Origin: Pseudomonadota bacterium
GTDB taxonomy: Bacteria > Myxococcota > Myxococcia > Myxococcales > Myxococcaceae
Direction of reading: 5' to 3'
Assembly: GCA_023424585.1 (NCBI GenBank)
Contig: JAFADT010000183.1
Coordinates: forward strand, 1-7,252
Length of the DNA stretch: 7,252 nt
This document shows, in pieces, positions 1-4,978 of this stretch. Under the pieces are notes generated by a model. It made no database searches, was not told where the DNA came from, and was given only the letters and a program-made list of their open reading frames with translations. The position numbers were made by a program, and so were the translations under genes. Position 1 is the stretch's first letter. Every line of letters begins with the position of its first letter.

Positions 1-34
1 GCTCATAGCGGGCTCGCGCTGCACCGCGTGGACG

Positions 35-53
35 AGGGGCCCTCCGGGGCCCT
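35..53. terminator. Possible terminator hairpin downstream of ppa
   Basis: AGGGGCCC-TCC-GGGGCCCT can fold into a GC-rich stem with one G-G mismatch and a 3-base loop, about 35 bases beyond the ppa stop. There is no T run. The same bases can be read as a direct repeat of GGGGCCC spaced by three bases, so the hairpin call is weak. The rest of 1-87 holds no gene I can support. Confidence 0.3.
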
Positions 54-87
54 GCCCGCTCCGCGCGCGACGGACTTCGGGGAGCGG

Positions 88-813
88 CTACTTCCCGCCC
101 CGGTTGCCACGCCCCTTGGCCGCGGCCCTGGCCTCGGGGGCCTTGCGGCGGGAGGCCGGCGCGGCCTTCCGGGCCGGCTTCGCGCCCGGCTCCACGAACA
201 GCTTGTCGTAGTCGCGCATGCTGCGGCGGATGACCTCCAGCGCCTCCGGCCGGTCGTAGACCTCGGCGATCTCCACGCTGCGCTTTCCCTCGCCCGGGAT
301 CTGCTTGTAGGTGAGGAAGTAGTGCTTCAGGCGGTCCAGCAGCGGGCGCGGCAGCTGCGCGATGTACTGGAGCTCGCCGTACACGAGGTCCGACTCCAGC
401 ACCGCGATGATCTTGTCGTCGGCCTCGTTGCCGTCGACCATCCGGAAGCCGCCCACGGGGACCGCGTGCACCAGCAGGTTGCCGGTGGAGACGACCTTCT
501 CCGTCAGCACGCAGATGTCCATGGGGTCGCCGTCGCCGTGGATGTCCTTGAGGCCGGTGCGCTCGGCGCAGCGCTTCGCCACCTGCTCACCGCAGTACGT
601 GCGCGGGATGAAGCCGTAGAGCGACGGGCACTGGCTGCTGAAGCGCTGGGGGCGGTCCAGCATCAGGATGCCGGACTCCTTGTCCAGCTCGTACTTCACC
701 GCGTCCGTGGGGACGATCTCGATGTACGCGGTGACGACTTCAGGCGCCTCCGGCCCGGGCGTGATGCCGTGCCAGGGGTGGGCCTGCGACGTGGTCTGGG
801 TGCTCTTCTTCAT
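88..813 (-). CDS. ppa: Inorganic pyrophosphatase, family I, with basic C-terminal tail
   Basis: Cytoplasmic enzyme that hydrolyses pyrophosphate to two phosphates and so pulls biosynthetic reactions forward. The 241-residue product carries the family I signature DGDPMDI at residues 94-100, whose aspartates bind the catalytic metal ions. Other family blocks are KYELDKESG (40-48), YGFIPRTYC (66-74) and HYFLTYK (164-170). It is longer than the roughly 175-residue E. coli enzyme for two reasons: an insertion of about 20 residues between YGFIP and the DGDPMD motif, and a Lys/Arg/Ala/Pro-rich tail from about residue 209 to the end. The ATG at 813 is chosen because family similarity begins there, because GGGAG lies 7 bases upstream (821-825), and because it overlaps the acyltransferase stop as ATGA. 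The open frame continues upstream to 960, but that part is an antisense shadow of the acyltransferase. Last gene of the epmA-plsC-ppa operon. The function is secure; the role of the tail is unknown. Confidence 0.95.
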   Translation of the reverse strand: MKKSTQTTSQAHPWHGITPGPEAPEVVTAYIEIVPTDAVKYELDKESGILMLDRPQRFSSQCPSLYGFIPRTYCGEQVAKRCAERTGLKDIHGDGDPMDICVLTEKVVSTGNLLVHAVPVGGFRMVDGNEADDKIIAVLESDLVYGELQYIAQLPRPLLDRLKHYFLTYKQIPGEGKRSVEIAEVYDRPEALEVIRRSMRDYDKLFVEPGAKPARKAAPASRRKAPEARAAAKGRGNRGGK

Positions 814-1547
814 GGCATGTCTCCCGAGCGCTGGCGCGCCTCGGCGTACAGCGCGGCCACCGCGTCTTCCAGGCGGCGGGTGAGGGAATCCCGGTCGTCC
901 AGGGTCAGCCCTTCGGTGGGCACCGGCCTGCCCACCACCAGCGCGACCCGCTGTCCCCACTGGATGGCCCGGCCCCCCTTGGGGAGGATGAGCCGCGTGC
1001 CGGAGACGGCCATGGGCACCACGGGGACCTGCGCCTGGATGGCCAGCGTGGCGGCGCCCTTCTTGAAGGGCCGCAGCTCCCCATCCGGGCTGCGGGTGCC
1101 CTCCGCGTAGAACAGCACGCTGACGCGCTCGCGCAGCGCCGTCACGGCCTCCTGGAGCCGGGCCCGGTCGTCCGCGCCGCCCGTGCGCTGCACGGGGATG
1201 TTGCCCGCCACGCGCATGGCCCGGCCGAACACGGGCACCTTGAAGAGCTCCGCCTTCGCGACGTAGCGCGTGTGCTTGTCGATGTGCGCGAAGTTCACCA
1301 GGGCGTCGAAGTGCGACTGGTGGTTGCTCACGAAGACGACGTTGCCTTCACGCGGAACGTTCTCCACGCCGAAGGCCTCGTGCCGCACGCCCGCGGCCGC
1401 CAGCGACGAGCGGGCCCAGGCCCCCAGCACCCTGTCCGCCGCCGGGTGCTGGTCCAGTTCCGACAGCACCGTCACCGTCGCGGCCGCGATGCCCGTGAGG
1501 CCCACCGTGGTCGTGCCGGAGAACACCGTCTGGAGCACCTTGAGCAT
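810..1547 (-). CDS. plsC: Lysophospholipid acyltransferase (1-acylglycerol-3-phosphate acyltransferase family)
   Basis: Probably transfers a fatty acyl chain to lysophosphatidic acid or a related lysolipid to make phosphatidic acid at the inner face of the cytoplasmic membrane. The 245-residue product shows all four family blocks: NHQSHFD at 75-81 (the HX4D motif, H76 and D81), GNIPVQR at 115-121, EGTRS at 149-153, and VPVVPMAVSGT at 174-184. A hydrophobic stretch at about 7-28 could anchor the N-terminus in the membrane. Length is normal for the family. The ATG at 1547 shares one base with the stop of the upstream epmA gene (TGATG). No clear ribosome binding site precedes it, which fits translational re-initiation. 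Its own stop overlaps the ppa start by four bases. The acceptor substrate cannot be told from sequence, so a glycerolipid or ornithine-lipid acyltransferase is also possible. Confidence 0.92.
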   Translation of the reverse strand: MLKVLQTVFSGTTTVGLTGIAAATVTVLSELDQHPAADRVLGAWARSSLAAAGVRHEAFGVENVPREGNVVFVSNHQSHFDALVNFAHIDKHTRYVAKAELFKVPVFGRAMRVAGNIPVQRTGGADDRARLQEAVTALRERVSVLFYAEGTRSPDGELRPFKKGAATLAIQAQVPVVPMAVSGTRLILPKGGRAIQWGQRVALVVGRPVPTEGLTLDDRDSLTRRLEDAVAALYAEARQRSGDMP

Positions 1548-2560
1548 CAGACGAACCCGTGCGCGGGGAACAGGAGGACGTCCTCGATGCGCTGGACCCC
1601 GAGCAGCAGCATCAGGATTCGGTCGAGCCCCACGGCGATGCCCGCGGACGGCGGCATGCGGCCCACCGCCGCCAGGAAGCGCTCGTCCAGGGGATACACG
1701 GCGCGGCCCAGCTTGCGGCGCAGCTCCTGCTCCTCCACCAGCCGCGCGCGCTGCTCCACCGCGTCCGTCAATTCGGAGAAGCCGTTCGCCAGCTCCAGCC
1801 CCTTCGCGTACAGCTCCACCCGCTCCGCCACGCGGGCGTCGCCCGGCTTCAGCCGGGACAGGGCCGCCATGGACGCGGGGTACTCGATGAGGAAGGTGGG
1901 CCGCTCATGGCCCAGCCCGCGCTCCACCTTCTCCAGGAAGAGGTGGAAGAAGACGTCGTCGAAGGACGTCGAGCTGCCGGTGTGCACGCCCACGGCGTCC
2001 GCCGCCCGCTTGAGCGACGCGCCGTCCGCGTGCACGTGGAGGTCCACGCCCGTGGCCCGCAGCACCGCGTCCCGCACCGTCACCCGCTCGTAGGGGGTGC
2101 GCGTGAAGAACGCGGGGTCCGCGCCCGGCGCGCCCTCCTTCGCGTCCGCCGCCGCGCGGCCCGCCGCCGCCAGCGCGCCCTCCAGGTCGTCCATGATGGC
2201 GTGGTAGTCCGCGTGCGGCCGGTAGAACTCCAGCAGCGTGAACTCCGGGTTGTGCGTCTGGGAGACCTCGCCGTTGCGGAAGACCTTGCAGATCTGGAAC
2301 AGCGGCCCGGCCCCCTGCGCGAGCAGGCGCTTCATCGCGTACTCGGGGCTGGTGTGCAGGTAGAGCGTGCGGGCCCTCCCCACGTCCGTCTCCGGGACGA
2401 AGGGCGTCTCGAAGGCGGAGATGTACGGCTCCATGCCGGGGGTGGGCACGAGCAGCGGCGTCTCCACTTCCAGGTAGCCCTGGCCGGCGAAGAACTGACG
2501 CAGGGCGGAGTAGAGGCCCTGGCGTCCTCGGGCCGCCCGCCATGGGTTTACGTTGGGCAT
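1547..2560 (-). CDS. epmA: EF-P lysine lysyltransferase EpmA (GenX/PoxA/YjeA)
   Basis: A class II lysyl-tRNA synthetase paralogue. It activates lysine (classically beta-lysine) with ATP and attaches it to a conserved lysine of elongation factor P, which relieves ribosome stalling at proline runs. The product from the ATG is 337 residues, close to the 325 of E. coli EpmA. It has only the catalytic core, with no N-terminal OB-fold anticodon-binding domain, which separates it from LysS. Visible blocks are motif 1 around YLEVETPLL (29-37), HTSPEYAMKRLL (69-80), motif 2 FRNGEVSQTHNPEFT (94-108), KGLELANGFSELTD (253-266) and motif 3 GIAVGLDRILMLLLG (307-321). First gene of the operon. The start is uncertain. 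The ATG at 2560 has no ribosome binding site, whereas an in-frame TTG at 2599 has AGGAGG about 10 bases upstream and would add 13 residues and overlap the divergent lipoprotein gene. No efp or epmB gene lies in this window. Confidence 0.93.
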   Translation of the reverse strand: MPNVNPWRAARGRQGLYSALRQFFAGQGYLEVETPLLVPTPGMEPYISAFETPFVPETDVGRARTLYLHTSPEYAMKRLLAQGAGPLFQICKVFRNGEVSQTHNPEFTLLEFYRPHADYHAIMDDLEGALAAAGRAAADAKEGAPGADPAFFTRTPYERVTVRDAVLRATGVDLHVHADGASLKRAADAVGVHTGSSTSFDDVFFHLFLEKVERGLGHERPTFLIEYPASMAALSRLKPGDARVAERVELYAKGLELANGFSELTDAVEQRARLVEEQELRRKLGRAVYPLDERFLAAVGRMPPSAGIAVGLDRILMLLLGVQRIEDVLLFPAHGFV

Positions 2561-2580
2561 CGGCGGGTCGGAAGTAACAT
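2553..2580 (+). promoter_or_regulatory. Candidate promoter of the metallopeptidase lipoprotein gene
   Basis: A -35-like TTGGGC (2553-2558) and a -10-like TAACAT (2575-2580) are separated by 16 bases. The predicted transcription start is near 2587, so the message would begin almost at the ATG (2590) and have essentially no leader. No Shine-Dalgarno sequence precedes the ATG at a useful distance, which fits. The -35 element lies inside the first codons of epmA on the other strand. Found by eye; the -10 is the stronger element. Confidence 0.45.
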
Positions 2581-2599
2581 GGGCGGCCCATGTCCCCAA
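2572..2599 (-). promoter_or_regulatory. Weak candidate promoter for the epmA-plsC-ppa operon
   Basis: Read on the minus strand, TTGGGG (2599-2594) and TTACTT (2577-2572) are separated by 16 bases. This mirrors the plus-strand promoter and overlaps it. The start of transcription would fall near 2565, leaving only a few bases before the ATG at 2560. The -10 is poor (T at the first and last positions only), and this promoter is incompatible with use of the TTG start at 2599. A different promoter inside the lipoprotein gene is possible. Confidence 0.22.
2578..2592. repeat. Perfect 15-bp palindrome over the lipoprotein start codon
   Basis: CATGGGC-G-GCCCATG is a perfect inverted repeat with 7-bp arms around one central base. 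It begins in the last three bases of the proposed -10 element and ends with the ATG of the metallopeptidase gene. In DNA it could be an operator for a dimeric regulator shared by the two divergent units. In any RNA reading through it, a 6-bp stem with a 3-base loop would bury the start codon. Function is inferred; the symmetry is seen directly. Confidence 0.5.
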
Positions 2600-4323
2600 G
2601 GATTCCGTCCCTCCTCGCCGCCACCATGTGTTTGCTGAGCGCCTGTCACAAGGCGCCGCCCCCGGTGGTGGTCCCCCCTCCCAGCGAGGAAGAACTGTTG
2701 ACCGGAGAGGTGAAGGCCCTGTCCGCGGAGGCCGCCCTCCTCCTGGAGGAGCAGCACCGGCTCGTGTGGGACTACTGGACGGAAGGCAAGGCGGTGGACA
2801 TCGCCGCGACCTACAGCGGCAAGCAGGCGCTCTTCAGCCTGGAGAACCTGCGCCGCATCGACCGGCTCCGGCACCTGACGAAGGACCCGCGCGAGCTGCG
2901 CGCCCTCACCGCGCTCCACGGCCACTTCGCCGGCGAGCTCCTGGCGCGCGAGCTGGCCGAGCACAACGACGCCTCCGCCAACCTGGAGGCGTCACTCAAG
3001 CTGAACGTGGACGGGCGCGAGGTGCGCTACCACGACCTGGAGCGGCTGCTCGCCAACGAGAAGAGCGCCCTCAAGCGCAAGGCGCTCTACGCGGCGGCCA
3101 CGCCCGCGCTCGCCCGCCTCAACCAGACGCTGCTGCGCCGCGAGGCGCGCACCAACGAGCTGGTGGAGCAGATGGGCTTCGAGTCCTACGAGGCCTTCGG
3201 CAGCGAGCTCCGGCAGGCGGACCTGGAGCGGCTGGCGCAGCTGGCGGAGGAGGTCCTCCAGGCCACCCAGGAGCCGTACCGGCTGGTGATGGAGCGGCTC
3301 GCCCAGCGCGAGCTGGGGCTGCCCTTCGCGCAGCTCACGCGCGCGGACATCCCGCGCCTGTTCCGCTCGCGCGAGGTGGAGGACGCGTTCCCCAAGGGCG
3401 AGTCGCTGGCGAAGGCGCAGGCCACGGTGGCGGGGCTGGGCATCGACCTGAGCGCGCTGCCCAACGTGAAGGTGGACGCGCGCGACCTGCCGCAGAAGAA
3501 CCCGCGCCCGCTGGCCCTGGCGGTGAAGGTGCCGTCCGACGTGCGGCTGTCCTTCAAGCCGGGCACGGGCGTGCTGCACCAGGGCCGCGTGCTGCATGAG
3601 GTGGGGCACCTCCTGCACGCGGCCTTCACCCAGGAGCCCCGCTTCGAGCTGGCGCGGCTGGGCAACCCCACCGTCGGCGAGGCGTACTCGGCGCTCTTCG
3701 AGGACCTGCTGGAGGACCCGGTGTGGCTGGAGGAGAACGCGGGCGTGCTGGGGGACGCGGACAAGCGCGCCCAGTACCTGGCGACCTCCAGCGCGCACAA
3801 GCTGTACCTCATCCGCCACGCGGCGGGCCGGCTGCTGTACCAGCTGGAGCTGCACCGCCGCACGGACGTGGATCCGCGCGAGCTGTACCGCGCGCTGATG
3901 GCGCGCACCGGCGCCATGCCCATGACCGCGGACGACGTGGAGCGCTACCTCGTGGACCAGGAGGACTTCTACCAGTCCGCCGACAGCTTCCGGGCGTGGT
4001 TCCTGGCGGGCCAGCTCCAGGGGCAGCTGAAGGCGCGCTTCGGCCCGGCGTGGTGGCACGCGCCGGAGGCGGGCGCGTTCCTCAAGGAGCTCTGGGCCCG
4101 CGGCACCGCGGCCTCCGCGCGCGAGGTGACGCAGGCCCTTGGCGAGAACGGCCTCGCGCCGGACGTGCTGCTCCTGCGGCTGGGCACCACGCTGCAGGTG
4201 CCCATGAAGCTGGACCTGCGCAGGCTGGACGACACGCCCGCCCCTCCGCCCACGTCCCCGGGTCCGGCGCCGACCTCCGTGCCCCAGATGCCCCGCGCCC
4301 AGGCCGCGCCACTCGCCTCCTAG
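2590..4323 (+). CDS. Zinc metallopeptidase lipoprotein, M2 (ACE)-like gluzincin
   Basis: Probable exported, lipid-anchored peptidase of 577 residues. Residues 1-19 form a lipoprotein signal with lipobox LSAC (16-19), so the mature protein would start at C19. The catalytic site is HEVGH at 336-340, with zinc ligands H336 and H340 and general base E337. E364 is the likely third zinc ligand, 24 residues after the second histidine and within NPTVGEAYSALFE. This spacing and the NP-x3-EA pattern match human ACE (H383, H387, E411). A later block, LIRHAAGRLLYQLEL (407-421), resembles the ACE segment containing R522 and Y523, but a histidine (H410) stands at the tyrosine position. Residues 40-330 are mostly charged helices, as expected for M2/M3 enzymes. 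The C-terminus (from about 549) is proline-rich and probably disordered. Family M3 is the alternative assignment; both belong to the same clan. Substrate is unknown. The start is set by the signal peptide; no ribosome binding site is visible. Confidence 0.85.
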   Translation: MSPRIPSLLAATMCLLSACHKAPPPVVVPPPSEEELLTGEVKALSAEAALLLEEQHRLVWDYWTEGKAVDIAATYSGKQALFSLENLRRIDRLRHLTKDPRELRALTALHGHFAGELLARELAEHNDASANLEASLKLNVDGREVRYHDLERLLANEKSALKRKALYAAATPALARLNQTLLRREARTNELVEQMGFESYEAFGSELRQADLERLAQLAEEVLQATQEPYRLVMERLAQRELGLPFAQLTRADIPRLFRSREVEDAFPKGESLAKAQATVAGLGIDLSALPNVKVDARDLPQKNPRPLALAVKVPSDVRLSFKPGTGVLHQGRVLHEVGHLLHAAFTQEPRFELARLGNPTVGEAYSALFEDLLEDPVWLEENAGVLGDADKRAQYLATSSAHKLYLIRHAAGRLLYQLELHRRTDVDPRELYRALMARTGAMPMTADDVERYLVDQEDFYQSADSFRAWFLAGQLQGQLKARFGPAWWHAPEAGAFLKELWARGTAASAREVTQALGENGLAPDVLLLRLGTTLQVPMKLDLRRLDDTPAPPPTSPGPAPTSVPQMPRAQAAPLAS

Positions 4324-4351
4324 GCCCCTTTCCGTTCCCACCCGTTGCACG

Positions 4352-4357
4352 TAGGGT
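4352..4357 (+). promoter_or_regulatory. Candidate -10 element of a leaderless FHA-gene promoter
   Basis: TAGGGT lies 8 bases before the ATG at 4366, so transcription would begin within a base or two of the start codon. No good -35 is seen 16-18 bases upstream. The AGGG within the same hexamer could instead act as a weak ribosome binding site, at 9 bases from the ATG, in a message that continues from the upstream lipoprotein gene (gap 42 bp). The two readings cannot be separated by eye. Confidence 0.35.
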
Positions 4358-4365
4358 CCAGCGCC

Positions 4366-4908
4366 ATGGTGTCCGTGAAACAGCTCCGCCCCTTCGCGAG
4401 CGCCTCGCTGGAGTCCTTCCGGGCCGCGTCCGGCGCCGTCGCCCTCATCCAGCAGCCCGTGGAGGCCGCCTTCCGCGCCGTCGTCGCCCCGGCCATGGTG
4501 GGCATGCGCACGGTGGGGATGGCGCACCGCTCGCGCATGGAGGAGCGGCTGCTCGCCATGCTGCGCGACTTCGACAACCTGGAGGTCCACTTCCTCCAGC
4601 CGAACCAGGACGGCGAGGAGTTCACCGTGGGCCGCACCGACGCGTGCGACCTCATGGTGCCGGAGCCCTCCGTCTCCCAGCACCACGCCACCCTGCGCTG
4701 GAACGCGGACGCCGGGGACTTCTCCGTGCGCGACGCCCAGTCCATGAACGGCACCTTCATCAACGGCGCGCCCCTGGCCTTCAAGGCCCAGGTGATGCTC
4801 CACGACGGCGCCACGCTGGCCTTCGGCGACGTGCAGTTCCTCTACCTGCGCGCGGAGACGCTGCACGAGCAGCTGCGCCTCGCCGTGCCGGGCACGTCCG
4901 CCCCCTGA
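4366..4908 (+). CDS. FHA domain protein
   Basis: A 180-residue, probably cytoplasmic protein with one forkhead-associated (FHA) domain, a module that binds phosphothreonine peptides made by Ser/Thr kinases. The domain spans about 72-162 and shows the key positions: FTVGR (86-90, R90), SQHHA (104-108, S104 and H107), SMNGTFING (126-134, N128-G-T and N133-G). R90, S104 and N128 are the expected phosphate and peptide contacts, so binding is probably intact. Residues 1-70 are Ala-rich, largely helical, and match no family I recognise; there is no signal peptide. The ATG at 4366 is preferred to an in-frame TTG at 4345, which has no ribosome binding site. It follows the lipoprotein gene by 42 bp on the same strand, so co-transcription is possible, but an own promoter (4352-4357) is equally so. 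No kinase gene lies in the window, so the phosphorylated partner is unknown. Confidence 0.9.
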   Translation: MVSVKQLRPFASASLESFRAASGAVALIQQPVEAAFRAVVAPAMVGMRTVGMAHRSRMEERLLAMLRDFDNLEVHFLQPNQDGEEFTVGRTDACDLMVPEPSVSQHHATLRWNADAGDFSVRDAQSMNGTFINGAPLAFKAQVMLHDGATLAFGDVQFLYLRAETLHEQLRLAVPGTSAP

Positions 4909-4915
4909 AACGCGC

Positions 4916-4953
4916 GAAGGCCCCGCCTCCCACGGCCGGGAGACAGGGCCTTC
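4916..4953. terminator. Bidirectional terminator hairpin between convergent genes
   Basis: A long inverted repeat sits in the 70-bp gap between the FHA stop (4908) and the SPFH stop (4979). The outer arms GAAGGCCC (4916-4923) and GGGCCTTC (4946-4953) pair perfectly over 8 bp. After a 3-by-3 internal bulge, the inner arms CTCCC (4927-4931) and GGGAG (4938-4942) pair over 5 bp around the loop ACGGCC. It lacks a long T run on either side, as is common in GC-rich genomes. Position and symmetry suggest that it stops transcription from both directions. Confidence 0.7.
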
Positions 4954-4978
4954 ATGCTTCAGCGCGCCAGCGGCGGGG

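Noticed and set aside
1..8. A minus-strand ATG at 6-4 and a plus-strand TAG at 6-8 at the left edge, either of which could belong to a neighbouring gene.
   Set aside because: Only two codons are visible, there is no ribosome binding site before the ATG, and nothing supports either reading.
813..960. An upstream extension of the ppa frame adding 49 residues.
   Set aside because: The added residues are Gly/Arg/Pro-rich shadow sequence inside the acyltransferase gene, and the ATG at 813 has a ribosome binding site and the family's normal beginning.
2277..2279. Motif 2 of EpmA reads FRNGE, where E. coli has FRNEE, which could mean loss of the class II glutamate.
   Set aside because: The glutamate one residue later is kept, the alignment stays gap-free to HNPEFT, and I recall FR-x-GE in other EpmA-like proteins, so this is probably a normal variant.
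1559..2638. A 359-codon plus-strand open frame opposite epmA.
   Set aside because: Composition is repetitive Arg/His/Val/Leu and it is fully covered by the EpmA coding frame, which has all class II synthetase motifs.
2627..2651. A minus-strand TTGTGA (2651-2646) with CATGGT after 17 bases as an alternative epmA promoter.
   Set aside because: The -10 matches at only three positions and the pair lies in the lipoprotein signal-peptide coding region; a chance match is likely.
2992..4866. A 624-codon open frame on the minus strand opposite the lipoprotein and FHA genes.
   Set aside because: It is rich in Arg, His, Val, Gly and Leu with no recognisable domain, as expected from the complement of GC-rich coding sequence. 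The plus strand holds clear protein families over the same bases.
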